A stretch of DNA of 64,000 nucleotides from the NCBI RefSeq assembly GCF_014202225.1, contig NZ_JACHGE010000004.1, positions 186,001 through 250,000 of the forward strand. Reading direction: 5' to 3'. Position 1 is the first letter of the stretch; each line of letters starts with the position of its first letter. The notes under the pieces are model-generated. The model had not been told where the DNA came from. It worked only from the letters and a program-made list of their open reading frames with translations, and did no database searches. Shown here piece by piece: positions 52,163-62,198 of this stretch. The position numbers and the translations under genes were made by a program. Source of the stretch: Algibacter amylolyticus. GTDB taxonomy: Bacteria > Bacteroidota > Bacteroidia > Flavobacteriales > Flavobacteriaceae.

Positions 52163-52170
52163 TAAATTTG
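52163..52170 (+). promoter_or_regulatory. Candidate -7 box of the TonB receptor gene
   Basis: TAAATTTG matches TAnnTTTG and lies about 50 bases ahead of the receptor start. No TTG is visible near -33, so support is limited. Confidence 0.3.
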
Positions 52171-52221
52171 CTTTCACCTTAAAAAACTAAACAACCAACA
52201 ATAGCTACCCTAAGACAAATT

Positions 52222-55038
52222 ATGAATCATTTTAAACTTATTATTTACATTTTAATAGCAACCAACACATTTTTTATTTCTGCTCAAAACGCTATAAACG
52301 GAAGCATAAAAGACACAAATAATCAACCTGTTGCAGGCGCAAATATCATGCTTAATACGGTACCAAATAAATTTAGCACTACAGATTTAGCTGGTAATTT
52401 CACCTTACCAAATATTCCTGATGGGAGCTACACTTTAACCATATCTCATATAGGTTTTAAAACCATTAACGACCAAATAACGGTTAATTCAAATAGCACA
52501 GATTTCAACTTTACCCTAAATACAGATATATTAAATCTGCATACAGTGGTTGTTACAGGTAATTTCTCCCCTAAAACTCAGCTTGAGTCTAGCACATCTG
52601 TAACCACATTAAACGCAACATCTATTAAACAGGTATATCCACAAGGCACTGCTAATTTGCTTCAAAACATCCCAGGAACATTTACCGATGCTTCGGCGGG
52701 CGAGGTTTTTACTAGAGTTTATACCCGAGGTGTTTCGGCTGCTGCCGAAGACGACATGGGATGGTATTACGTATCGTTACAAGAAGATGGTTTACCTGTT
52801 AGTTTAGTGCAACATTCGTACTACGGACCAGATTTGTTTCATCGTGTAGATTTAACAACATCTATAGTAGAAGCTTTACGTGGTGGAAGCGCTTCTATAA
52901 CCGCAATGAATGCTCCAGGTGGTGTTTATAATTTTATTTCTAAAACGACTACTGAAAAATTAAATGGTGAAATACAATTACAAAATGGTGTTCAAGGAGA
53001 AGGCAACCCGTTTCACCGTGCCGATGCTGTTTTAGGTGGAGGTTTTGGAAACAACTGGTTTTTTAACGCTGGCGGGCATTACCGCCATAACGATGGCGCA
53101 CGAAACACCGATTTTACCTTTAGTAAAGGCGGACAATTTAAGTTTGATATTAAAAAGGAAAACTCGCGAGGCTATTTTAAATTATATGGTAAATATTTAA
53201 TCGATTACACCAATAGGTACAATGGTGTAGCCGCAACAAATTGGAACAACCCAAAAGCAGCCTTTGGTCAAAATTTTAACTCAACCGCCTTATTAATGCC
53301 TGAGTTTAATGCCGCTATTCCAGATGGGAGAAATTTAAACAACACTAATGGCTTTAACCCCGCCAATGGTGTTCACGCTAAAGATTTAGCCTTTGGCTTT
53401 GATTTGTTTCAAAACCTAGGTAATAATTGGTCTGTTAAAAACAACATGAAATTCTCTACCAAAAACGCTAACTGGCAAACATCTATTAGCAATGCATTTG
53501 TGTCCATAAGCGATCCAACGGTTTATTATTTGGTAAGTAATGGTAATCCATTTCCAGTTGGGCAAATCGTTTTTAACGACGCTAACTCTGGAAATGAAGT
53601 AGCTAGAATCGATAACAGCGGTATTTTTAGTGGCAACCCTTCTGAATATTTAACCGACGGCAGATTACCAAACGACGCCGTTATGGGAACCTCAACATGG
53701 TACAAGGATAATGATGCCGACGAGTTTATGCAGCAATTAACCCTAAGAAAAGAATGGGATAATCATGATTTAAATTTTGGCTTTGCTACTGGTTTTTCAA
53801 ACACATCGGTATTCACACAAGGTAGTTTTGCATTTTCAACTTACGAAAACAACCCGAAAATGCTACAAGTAACTTTAGAAAACCCTGGAGATCCTGTAGT
53901 AGCGTTATCTGATGCCTTTGGTATTAGTAATTACGGTGGTTTATTTTTTACCAATAGTCGTGCTAAAATTAGCCAGATTGCAACATTTGCAAACGACCGC
54001 TGGAAACTATCTGATAAACTTAACCTAGATTTAGGCTTACGTTTTGAGTCGATAACACACAAAGGAAGTAACGACCGCTCTGCCCCTTTTACGCAAGATG
54101 GCGGTTTGGATGGAGATGAAACCACCGCTTACGACAACAACATTTTAGCACCAACTGGCCAGCGCGATAATTTTAAGTACAATTATAATTATGTATCGTA
54201 CTCTGTGGGTTTAAATTATAAATTAACTGATGATGCATCCTTATTTGGTCGTTTATCACAAGGAAATAAGGCGCCTGAATTAAATTACTATTTTAATAAC
54301 TTTGCAAATGTTCCAATCAATAAAGCGGGAGAAATTCAAAACATTAATCAAGTTGAAATTGGTTTAAAATCGGCAGTAAAAAGCTTTTCATTTACTAGTA
54401 CTTTGTTCTGGAGTGAATTAAAAAATATTGGAGTCTCTAATTTTGAATTTGATGACGAATCTAGCAGTATATTTTATACACCAATTCAATTTAATAGCTC
54501 ACGAACATTTGGGTTAGAATGGGAAACCAGTTATAACCCCATTTCATACTTAACATTTCGTTTTAACGGTATCCTACAAGACCCTAAAGCTACAAACTGG
54601 AACGTATATGACGCAGCAGGAACAGTTGATATAAGTGACGATAGCACAACCGACTATTCTGGAAACACCTTAGCCTATAACCCTAAATTAATGTTTAATG
54701 TAGCCGCCGAATTTTCGAAAGACAAAGTGTCTTCATTTTTAAAGTGGAAATATACAGGCAAGCGCGAGGGTAATATTGCTAATGCGTTTCAATTAGATGC
54801 TTATAGCGTTTTTGATGCAGGACTTGGTTATAAAATAAGTAAGCGCATAAGTGCCAATTTACTAGTTTCAAATCTTTTTAATTCTGATGGACTTGCAAAC
54901 TTTTTTGGAGCTAACACTTTTGGAGCTAATGCCAATGGGGTAACTACAGAGTATATAAACGAAAATCCAGATGCTAGCTTTATTGTAGTTCCTATTTTAC
55001 CTCGATCTGCTTTACTCCAATTAAATTATAAATTTTAA
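52222..55038 (+). CDS. TonB-dependent outer-membrane receptor with carboxypeptidase-like N-domain
   Basis: 938 residues. A signal peptide (to FFISAQN) precedes a carboxypeptidase-D regulatory-like domain (GSIKDTNNQPVAGANIMLNTVP, about 28-49), then the plug (TANLLQNIPGTFTDASAGEVFTRVYTRG, about 142-169) and a long beta-barrel ending in LQLNYKF, with aromatic final residue. The receptor lacks an adjacent SusD, so it is of the FecA-like rather than SusC type. It starts the run 52.2-59.0 kb on the plus strand and may import the substrate of the neighbouring redox proteins. Confidence 0.9.
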   Translation: MNHFKLIIYILIATNTFFISAQNAINGSIKDTNNQPVAGANIMLNTVPNKFSTTDLAGNFTLPNIPDGSYTLTISHIGFKTINDQITVNSNSTDFNFTLNTDILNLHTVVVTGNFSPKTQLESSTSVTTLNATSIKQVYPQGTANLLQNIPGTFTDASAGEVFTRVYTRGVSAAAEDDMGWYYVSLQEDGLPVSLVQHSYYGPDLFHRVDLTTSIVEALRGGSASITAMNAPGGVYNFISKTTTEKLNGEIQLQNGVQGEGNPFHRADAVLGGGFGNNWFFNAGGHYRHNDGARNTDFTFSKGGQFKFDIKKENSRGYFKLYGKYLIDYTNRYNGVAATNWNNPKAAFGQNFNSTALLMPEFNAAIPDGRNLNNTNGFNPANGVHAKDLAFGFDLFQNLGNNWSVKNNMKFSTKNANWQTSISNAFVSISDPTVYYLVSNGNPFPVGQIVFNDANSGNEVARIDNSGIFSGNPSEYLTDGRLPNDAVMGTSTWYKDNDADEFMQQLTLRKEWDNHDLNFGFATGFSNTSVFTQGSFAFSTYENNPKMLQVTLENPGDPVVALSDAFGISNYGGLFFTNSRAKISQIATFANDRWKLSDKLNLDLGLRFESITHKGSNDRSAPFTQDGGLDGDETTAYDNNILAPTGQRDNFKYNYNYVSYSVGLNYKLTDDASLFGRLSQGNKAPELNYYFNNFANVPINKAGEIQNINQVEIGLKSAVKSFSFTSTLFWSELKNIGVSNFEFDDESSSIFYTPIQFNSSRTFGLEWETSYNPISYLTFRFNGILQDPKATNWNVYDAAGTVDISDDSTTDYSGNTLAYNPKLMFNVAAEFSKDKVSSFLKWKYTGKREGNIANAFQLDAYSVFDAGLGYKISKRISANLLVSNLFNSDGLANFFGANTFGANANGVTTEYINENPDASFIVVPILPRSALLQLNYKF

Positions 55039-55145
55039 TAACCATATTTGGCATACAAATGACCATATGAACAACGTGTAAAAACTAAAAGCCAATACAT
55101 TTACGCAAAACATAAAAAACCAACTTTATCTAACCAAATAAGCAT

Positions 55146-57047
55146 ATGAAAAACAAACTCCTTTTTCTTTTTGCTATTTCGTTGATAATTTCTTGCGAAA
55201 AAGAAGAAACAAAACTGCTAGAAACTGTTAACGAAAAAGAAGAAACACTTAATACATTACCGTTTACTAATATTGAGTTAGAAGACTTATCAGATTTTAG
55301 ACCAACTACTAAAAACTGGCAAATAGCCGGAAGTGTAGTTGCTAATAGAAGTAAAGAAAAAACACTTATACCAGATGAGGGCAAAGGCATTTTAATAAAC
55401 AAAAACGACCAAGAGCAAAATAAACATATATTTTCCAATTTCGAACATGGTGATATTGAGTTAGAACTTGATGTTATGATGCCCATAAAATCTAATTCTG
55501 GTATTTATTTTCAAAGTAGATATGAAATTCAGTTATTTGATAGTTGGGGTGTAGAACATGCTAAACACAACGACATTGGAGGTGTTTATCAACGATGGAA
55601 CAAAGATGCTAAAAAAGGAAAAGAAGGTTACGAAGGACATTCGCCTTTAGTAAATGCTGCCAAGGCCCCTGGTTTATGGCAACATTTAAAAATTATTTTT
55701 CATGCACCAAAGTTTAATGAAAAAGGCGAAAAAATTAAAAACGCTTGGTTTGAAGAAGTTAGGTTAAATAATATTTTAATTCAGAAAAACGTAGAGGTTA
55801 CGGGATCTACTCGTGCTAGCGCTGCAAAAGAAGAAGTGCCTTATGCGCCATTAATGATTCAGGGCGATCATGGACCTGTTGCTTTTAAAAATATAAAATA
55901 TAAACTTTATGAAGACAAAAAAATTGGCATCGAAAAATCTGAGCTTAAAATTTACGATAATTCTAAAAAGCTTTCTGTTTTAAAAAACATAGAAGATCTT
56001 AAACTTCTTGAAACACATGCAACAGACTCTATTTCTCCTTTAATGAGGATTGATGTAAGAGATCAAAAAGTACTAAGTTACTCAGGGAAGCTAGACATAC
56101 CAACATCTGGCGACTATTTATTTGAAGCTGCGGTTAATGGCGGTACGTACTTAATCATTGAGAATGATACTGTAATGAAAATGAATGGCGACTTTGATAT
56201 GAATACTACACAGTTTAATAAAGTCCATTTAAAAAAAGGCCAAGTTACTTACAACCTAGTATATAACAAACCCATAATATGGCGCCGTGGTTTCGACTTT
56301 TTTGTTGAAGGACCAAAAATGCAACGTTATTCATTATTAAAAACAGGAACTACAACTTTAAGCAAGAACAACCCAATAAAGCCAATTACCTTAAACGTGA
56401 CAGAAAAGCCACTTACACAACGTAGTTTTTTAAACCACAAAGGTGTTAAACGCTCGCATTGTATATCGGTTGGATTAGTTGAAAAACTGAATTATAGTTT
56501 AGATTTAGAAACAGGCACTTTACTCCATGTTTGGAGTGGTGATTTCTTAGATGCTACACAGATGTGGCACTCTCGAGGGGAACATCAACGCGGAGAACCT
56601 ATGGGCTTTCCCATTTCATTGCATGGCGATTTAGATTTCGCTTCATTAAATTCTAAGAATGACGCATGGCCAAAAGCCTTAAGTAACAACCAAACATTTA
56701 AACAAATTGGTTATGAATTTAAAAATGAAGGTTTACCCGTGTTTTCATTCGAAATAAATGGAAATGAAATATCACACAACTTTAAAGCCTCTGCAAAAGC
56801 AAAAAGAGGTATCGATCGAGTAATTACTTCTGAATCAAAATCTTCAATGTGGCATAAAATTGCAGATGGAGAAAGCATAAAAGTATTAGAAAATAACACG
56901 TTTATTATAAACAACGAAAGCTATTATATTGTTTTCCCAGATGGAGAAACTCATAAACCAATTATTAGAGACAACAATGGAAAAAATGAATTACTTATAG
57001 AAATTCCTAAAGGACATTCAACTATTAATTATACTATAATCTGGTAA
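55146..57047 (+). CDS. Lipoprotein with DUF1080 and PA14-like domains
   Basis: 633 residues. The lipobox LIISCEK (Cys17) marks a lipoprotein. Residues about 30-255 are a DUF1080 domain (SNSGIYFQSRYEIQLFDSW; APLMIQGDHGPVAFKNIKY). About 290-400 resemble a PA14-type beta-sandwich (ISPLMRIDVRDQKVLSYSGKLDIPTSGDYLFEAAV). The last 220 residues (SHCISVGLVEKLNYSLDLETGTLLHVWSGDF) form a domain I have only seen beside PVC-type dehydrogenases. It acts at the periplasmic or outer-membrane face, likely on sugars. Start at the ATG ahead of the signal sequence. Confidence 0.82.
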   Translation: MKNKLLFLFAISLIISCEKEETKLLETVNEKEETLNTLPFTNIELEDLSDFRPTTKNWQIAGSVVANRSKEKTLIPDEGKGILINKNDQEQNKHIFSNFEHGDIELELDVMMPIKSNSGIYFQSRYEIQLFDSWGVEHAKHNDIGGVYQRWNKDAKKGKEGYEGHSPLVNAAKAPGLWQHLKIIFHAPKFNEKGEKIKNAWFEEVRLNNILIQKNVEVTGSTRASAAKEEVPYAPLMIQGDHGPVAFKNIKYKLYEDKKIGIEKSELKIYDNSKKLSVLKNIEDLKLLETHATDSISPLMRIDVRDQKVLSYSGKLDIPTSGDYLFEAAVNGGTYLIIENDTVMKMNGDFDMNTTQFNKVHLKKGQVTYNLVYNKPIIWRRGFDFFVEGPKMQRYSLLKTGTTTLSKNNPIKPITLNVTEKPLTQRSFLNHKGVKRSHCISVGLVEKLNYSLDLETGTLLHVWSGDFLDATQMWHSRGEHQRGEPMGFPISLHGDLDFASLNSKNDAWPKALSNNQTFKQIGYEFKNEGLPVFSFEINGNEISHNFKASAKAKRGIDRVITSESKSSMWHKIADGESIKVLENNTFIINNESYYIVFPDGETHKPIIRDNNGKNELLIEIPKGHSTINYTIIW

Positions 57048-57063
57048 ACTAAAACTTAAAAAC

Positions 57064-59037
57064 ATGAAGATTATCAATAAAACAATAGTAATAATAGCTG
57101 TCCTTGTAGTAAATCAATTTGGATTTTCTCAAAAAGATAAAATATTAAATTCGGCTCAAGCCATAAAAGAAGCTGAGTATTATAAAATTGTAGACGTCCC
57201 AATACCTAATGATATCAAATTAGAAGTTGGAGGTTTAGCATTAACAGATAAAAACCAACTGGGTGTTTCTACCAGAAGAGGTGAAGTTTGGCTTGTTAAC
57301 AATCCATATAGCAAAACACCAGTATTTAACAGATTTGCACATGGTATGCACGAAACGCTAGGTTTAGCATATAAAGACAATGGTTTTTATTTAGCACAAC
57401 GTGGTGAATTAACAAGACTTGAAGATAAAGATAATGATGGCGTAGCCGATTTATACAAAACGGTTTACTCATGGCCACTTTCCGGGAATTATCATGAATA
57501 TTCATATGGTCCAAAGTTTGACAAAAACGGCGACATGATATTAACGCTAAACGTATCATGGTACAAAGGCGGAAAAAGTTTTGCTAAATGGAGAGGCTGG
57601 CTTGTAAAGGTTACTACAGAAGGAGAATTCACACCTCTAGCTGCTGGACTTAGGTCTCCAGCTGGGTTTGCAATTAATGATAATAACGATATTTTCTATA
57701 CAGAAAACCAAGGTGACTGGGTAGGCTCTGGACGTATGTCGCATTTAGAAATAGGTGATTTTGCAGGACATGCAGAAAGTTTAAAATGGACAGACGAACC
57801 AAACTCACCATTAAAATTAAAACCAGAGGATATTGAAAAACAATCTGGACTTTCAATGTATGATTATGCTAAAAAAGAAAAGGCATTAAAATCTGCCGCA
57901 ATTTGGTTTCCGCACACCATATTAGGTATATCAACCTCAGATATTTTAAACGACACTACTAATGGTAAATTTGGTCCGTTTGAAGGCCAACAATTTGTAG
58001 GAGATCAAGGGCATAGTAAAATTATGCGTGTTTACATGGAAAAGGTAAATGGTGTATACCAAGGCGCTGCTTTTGGTTTTGTTGAAGGTTTTTCTTCTGG
58101 AGTTTTAAGGATGATTTGGGGTAAAGACAACAATATGTTTGTTGGTATGACGAGTCGTGGTTGGGCATCTACAGGAAAAAAAGCCTATGGATTACAACGT
58201 TTAGTTTGGAGCGGTAAAACACCTTTTGAAATTAAAACGATGAAAGCGCTTGATGACGGTTTTGAATTTGAATTCACCAAGCCTATCAACAAAAAATTAG
58301 CTAAAGATCTTTCGAACTATAAGATGTCTACGTTTACATACAAATATCATGATACTTACGGTAGCCCAATTGTAGATCAACAAAAATCTATGGTTCATAA
58401 AGCTGAAATTTCCGCTGATGGGTTGAAAGTAAAATTAACGATTCACGGCATGCGTTTAGGTTTTATTCATCAAATAGAAATGCCTAAACTAAAATCTGCA
58501 TCTGGAGAATTATTATTACACAATACGGGCTATTACACTTTAAACCAAGTACCTGGTGGAGAATTAAAATCGCCACAAATGCATATAGCTAAAACGTCTA
58601 ACAAAAAGGTAGACCAACCTAAGCGAGTTAATACCATGCCGTCTTCATGGGGAGAACATGGAGCAGATGAAAAAGTGGTTATTGGTACAATTCCTGGATT
58701 AAAATATGATACAGAAGAAATCATTATAAACCGAAATAGCAAAATACAACTTACCCTGAATAATAATGACGACATGATACACAATGTGGTTATCACCAAA
58801 CCAGGTAAAGAAACACCACTTAAAATTGGAGAAATGGCTCTTAACCTTGGGTTAGATGGTCCAGATTTAAATTATGTTCCGTTTAGCGACTTAGTTTTAT
58901 TTCATTCAGGGACTGTTGGACCTGAAAGTAACGAAACTATTTACTTTACATCTCCTAGTGAACCCGGTGAGTACTGGATCGTTTGTACATTCCCCGGTCA
59001 TTCATTTACTATGAGGACTAAGTTGATTGTAAAATAA
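57064..59037 (+). CDS. Secreted beta-propeller protein with C-terminal cupredoxin domain
   Basis: 657 residues with a signal peptide (to QFGFSQK). The N-terminal half (about 35-390) is a PQQ-dehydrogenase-like propeller (LGLAYKDNGFYLAQRGELTRLEDKDNDGVADLYKTV; AAGLRSPAGFAINDNNDIFYTENQGDWVGSGRMSHLEIGDF). The final 120 residues are a type-I copper (plastocyanin/azurin-like) domain with ligands His in MIHNVVITKPG, Cys in WIVCTFPGH, His in PGHSF and Met in FTMRT. An oxidase or dehydrogenase that passes electrons to its own copper site is plausible. Sixteen bases after the DUF1080 lipoprotein. Confidence 0.83.
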   Translation: MKIINKTIVIIAVLVVNQFGFSQKDKILNSAQAIKEAEYYKIVDVPIPNDIKLEVGGLALTDKNQLGVSTRRGEVWLVNNPYSKTPVFNRFAHGMHETLGLAYKDNGFYLAQRGELTRLEDKDNDGVADLYKTVYSWPLSGNYHEYSYGPKFDKNGDMILTLNVSWYKGGKSFAKWRGWLVKVTTEGEFTPLAAGLRSPAGFAINDNNDIFYTENQGDWVGSGRMSHLEIGDFAGHAESLKWTDEPNSPLKLKPEDIEKQSGLSMYDYAKKEKALKSAAIWFPHTILGISTSDILNDTTNGKFGPFEGQQFVGDQGHSKIMRVYMEKVNGVYQGAAFGFVEGFSSGVLRMIWGKDNNMFVGMTSRGWASTGKKAYGLQRLVWSGKTPFEIKTMKALDDGFEFEFTKPINKKLAKDLSNYKMSTFTYKYHDTYGSPIVDQQKSMVHKAEISADGLKVKLTIHGMRLGFIHQIEMPKLKSASGELLLHNTGYYTLNQVPGGELKSPQMHIAKTSNKKVDQPKRVNTMPSSWGEHGADEKVVIGTIPGLKYDTEEIIINRNSKIQLTLNNNDDMIHNVVITKPGKETPLKIGEMALNLGLDGPDLNYVPFSDLVLFHSGTVGPESNETIYFTSPSEPGEYWIVCTFPGHSFTMRTKLIVK

Positions 59038-59045
59038 ATCCCAAA

Positions 59046-59082
59046 AAAAAGCGAATCTAATTTAAAACTAGATTCGCTTTTT
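59046..59082. terminator. Bidirectional terminator between convergent redox genes
   Basis: AAAAAGCGAATCTA and TAGATTCGCTTTTT, 14-base perfect arms with a 9-base loop. It ends both the plus-strand cupredoxin gene and the minus-strand propeller-cytochrome gene. Confidence 0.9.
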
Positions 59083-59101
59083 CTTTATTACTTAGTCTTA
59101 A

Positions 59102-61357
59102 CTATTTCTTTTTCCTCTTATCCTCTTCTTTTTTAAGCTCTTCTAGAGTCCAATAATCCTCTCTATCTTTAGATTGTGCTCTGGCATTTCTAACCACTTT
59201 TTTATGAACACCATCCTCATCATTCATTGATCTTACATAACTAAGCACATTTGCAATCCATTCGTCGCTATTATCCTTTAAAGGCATCATAATACCATAT
59301 TCCTTACCTTCAATAGGGCCAATTAATCCATTTAATAAAATTTTACTAAGTGTACCCTTGTCTCCTTTTACCCTTTCGCTACCTATTAAACTTGGCGCTA
59401 TAAGCTTACCGTCTTCGGTTGGCACCCCTTTTAAATCTGCACCATGACAGGTAATACATAATTGCTTGTAGGCATCATAACCTTTAACTATACTTTTTAT
59501 TGAGCCTAGGTCTCTTCCTGCAATTCGCGATTTTAATTGATCTAACTGAGAGTCATCCTTCTTTAAGCTTTCTACAACGGCATGCGAGATAATCTCATGG
59601 CTTTCATATTTTGAATTAATAGCATTAAGCAATTCTGTTGCCTTTTTATCTTTACTAAAACGTAAACTTAAAGCCAATTGATTTACAACATTTACATCGG
59701 TATCGGTAATTAATTGCTCTAAATCTTGAAGCATATCTGCGTCACCGTCCTTTAGGAAATTTTCACTTAACCTAATAGCAGTAAGTCTAACACGGTAATC
59801 TTCATCTTTTAATTTTTCTTTTATTAAGTTTTTATCAATATTACCCAACCCTTCAAGCGTCCAAAGCGCAGTTACACGTTCTAATCCAAAATCTTTATCG
59901 CTATTAAACAAACCATCTAAAAACGAAGTGTTATCTCTAGCTATAGCTTGTAATTCTGGAATTACCGATTCATCACCTCTTAAAACGATTAACTTTTGAG
60001 CTGTGTTTCGGTACCATCCGTTTCTATGGCCTAAATACTCAATTAAATCTGAGGCTTTCTTTCCTATTAAATTTGGTTTTTTATCTAACTCGATATCCTC
60101 ATGTACAATTCTGTAAATCCTACCTTTTCCAATATTTTTATCTAAATTCTTTCGAAGAATTACAGGTCTTAAAAAACTCCCTTTTTTGGTCCAGTTACTT
60201 TCCTGAATAATACCGCGGTACATATCTACTATATAAAGTGCACCATCTGGACCTGTTTTAGCTTGTAATGGCCTAAAATTTAAATCTGTAGAAGCCATAA
60301 ACTCCGCATTATCATAGGCACTATAAAGTACCTTTTTACCATTTTCATTTTTTATTTTCGCTCTACGAATCAATCTACCTACAGGCTCAGGAATAAAAAG
60401 ATCGCCATATAAACTTGACGGTAATTTATGCCCTCTATAAATTTCTTGTCCTGCCACCCCTGTAAAATGGTTAAGTGTACCATCTTCACGCAATCTTTTT
60501 GGACCACCTTGAACATCTGGCGTACCTACAACTGGCCATGGCTCCATAAAACCTTTTGCAAGTCTACCTTTTGCATTAAACTCGCCGTATACTGGTGGTT
60601 GTTGAAAACCAAAAGCAGGGTCTTCGGCACCAGCAGATGAGTAATACATATTTCCTAAATCGTCTTGAGTAAGTCCCCACTGCCCTTTACTTGGCATATT
60701 ATCTAAAGAATCTATTTCTACTTTACCATTGCTTTTAAATTTAAATCGAATAGGATTATATGTAGTATATGTCCAGTTATCTAAATTCCAAATTAATCCA
60801 CTTTGTTGGTGCTCTAAATTTCCACCACGGCGGTTTGGATTATAATAAATGCGTTCTTTTTTATCTGCTACACCATCGCCATCTGTATCTTTATAGCTCC
60901 ACAAATCGTATGAAAACGTCTCATTAACTATCAATTCATTCTCCAGTGGTAAAATCATTCTTGGTAATAGTAAGCTATCTATAAAAACAGTGCTTTTATC
61001 CATTTTACCATCGCCATCTAAATCTTCAAGCATTTTAATTTTACTAATATTTCTATTCGTACCGCTACCATTAACATCTTGCATATACGTATTCATTTCT
61101 GCCACATACATACGTCCATTGCCATCCCATGCTATGGCTACGGGTTCGTCAATCATGGGTTCGCTAGCAACAAGCTCCACTTTATAACCTTCGGGCAAAT
61201 AAAATGTTTTCATACTTTCTTCTGGAGAAAGAAATGCCGAAGAGGCCTCTTTTACAATTTCTGGTTTTTCATAAATTTTATCGACATACTCTTTCTTTCC
61301 GCAACCGAAAAGAGATAATAAAACGACTAGAAGTGTAAAAACATTTTTAATTTTCAT
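59102..61357 (-). CDS. PVC-type lipoprotein dehydrogenase with HEAT repeats and cytochrome c domain
   Basis: 751 residues. A lipobox LFGCGK (Cys20). Residues about 45-420 form a propeller (PLENELIVNETFSYDLWSYKDTDGDGVADKKERIYYNP; AKTGPDGALYIVDMYRGIIQESNWTKKG), about 430-620 are HEAT-like helical repeats, and the C-terminus is a cytochrome c domain with the heme site CITCHGADLKG (about 646-656) and a likely Met ligand in MMPLKDN. Such proteins are called membrane-bound dehydrogenases in Planctomycetes and Verrucomicrobia and are used for sugar oxidation. It faces the propeller-cupredoxin gene. Confidence 0.85.
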   Translation of the reverse strand: MKIKNVFTLLVVLLSLFGCGKKEYVDKIYEKPEIVKEASSAFLSPEESMKTFYLPEGYKVELVASEPMIDEPVAIAWDGNGRMYVAEMNTYMQDVNGSGTNRNISKIKMLEDLDGDGKMDKSTVFIDSLLLPRMILPLENELIVNETFSYDLWSYKDTDGDGVADKKERIYYNPNRRGGNLEHQQSGLIWNLDNWTYTTYNPIRFKFKSNGKVEIDSLDNMPSKGQWGLTQDDLGNMYYSSAGAEDPAFGFQQPPVYGEFNAKGRLAKGFMEPWPVVGTPDVQGGPKRLREDGTLNHFTGVAGQEIYRGHKLPSSLYGDLFIPEPVGRLIRRAKIKNENGKKVLYSAYDNAEFMASTDLNFRPLQAKTGPDGALYIVDMYRGIIQESNWTKKGSFLRPVILRKNLDKNIGKGRIYRIVHEDIELDKKPNLIGKKASDLIEYLGHRNGWYRNTAQKLIVLRGDESVIPELQAIARDNTSFLDGLFNSDKDFGLERVTALWTLEGLGNIDKNLIKEKLKDEDYRVRLTAIRLSENFLKDGDADMLQDLEQLITDTDVNVVNQLALSLRFSKDKKATELLNAINSKYESHEIISHAVVESLKKDDSQLDQLKSRIAGRDLGSIKSIVKGYDAYKQLCITCHGADLKGVPTEDGKLIAPSLIGSERVKGDKGTLSKILLNGLIGPIEGKEYGIMMPLKDNSDEWIANVLSYVRSMNDEDGVHKKVVRNARAQSKDREDYWTLEELKKEEDKRKKK

Positions 61358-61541
61358 GGTATAGGTTTATTTTAATTGTAAAAATGAATAAGAATTATTT
61401 TAGTAAAATGTAAAACTACTAGGAGTCGCAGAAGTTTACGATAAATTATTGCTCCAATGCTATAACTAGTGTTTCAAAAGCCCAAAACATTGCTGAATAA
61501 ACAAAACTACTGCGTAGAATAACGAATTATTCGCGTAGAAA

Positions 61542-61593
61542 AAAAGTCTTTTAATGGTGATTAACTAAAACGTTAAACACCATTAAAAGACTT
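61542..61593 (-). terminator. Terminator of the azurin gene
   Basis: Arms AAAGTCTTTTAATGGTG and CACCATTAAAAGACTTT pair perfectly over 17 bases, and on the minus strand a run of T follows. It lies 31 bases after the azurin stop. Confidence 0.85.
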
Positions 61594-61624
61594 TATAATA
61601 TGATTTAAGAATTATTGCTAGATA

Positions 61625-62134
61625 TTACTCAACAATTAATTTCCCTTTCATTAAAGCGTAATGCCCAGGGAAACTACATAGAAAATCGTAAGTACCAGCT
61701 TCGGGTGCATCAAACTCTACAACGGTTGTTTCGCCGGCACCAACAAGGTCCGTATGTGCTATAACATCTTTACCATTTTCAGGTATATAATTGGTAGCTT
61801 TTGCAGTTGCTGCTTTGTTTCCAAAGGCCATTACATCCACTCCTTTTTTTAATAAAACAAAATTGTGTCCCATAACATTTTTGTCCATTTTACCAATATG
61901 CTTTAATGTAATTTTCACTTTTTCGCCTGCCTTTACACGAATTTCCTTTTTATTAAATTGCATAGCATCATTACCGGTAATGGTTACATCGTTAGGGTTA
62001 CTTTTAGTTTCCTTAACTACATCTGTTTTCTTTTCATATGAAAACCCTTCTTTCTTTTTTTCTTCTTTACCACCACAGGCTACTAATACCACACTAGAAA
62101 AGATAGCTACTAATAAATATTTAATTGATTTCAT
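61625..62134 (-). CDS. Azurin-like lipoprotein (type-I copper protein)
   Basis: 169 residues. A lipobox LVACGG (Cys20) is followed by a charged linker and an azurin domain. The copper ligands are His in VMGHNFVLL, Cys in DFLCSFPGH, His in FPGHYAL and Met in YALMKG. Azurins shuttle electrons in the periplasm. Anchoring as a lipoprotein suits transfer between the neighbouring propeller dehydrogenases and a terminal oxidase. It is transcribed alone between two terminators. Confidence 0.93.
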   Translation of the reverse strand: MKSIKYLLVAIFSSVVLVACGGKEEKKKEGFSYEKKTDVVKETKSNPNDVTITGNDAMQFNKKEIRVKAGEKVKITLKHIGKMDKNVMGHNFVLLKKGVDVMAFGNKAATAKATNYIPENGKDVIAHTDLVGAGETTVVEFDAPEAGTYDFLCSFPGHYALMKGKLIVE

Positions 62135-62181
62135 TTGATATAATTTTGTTTAAATTTAGTTTAACTGTATTACTACAACTT

Positions 62182-62189
62182 CAAATATA
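62182..62189 (-). promoter_or_regulatory. Candidate -7 box of the azurin gene
   Basis: TATATTTG fits TAnnTTTG, 48 bases ahead of the azurin start. The nearest TTG upstream is 24 bases away, a little longer than usual. Confidence 0.35.
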
Positions 62190-62198
62190 AGCATATAA

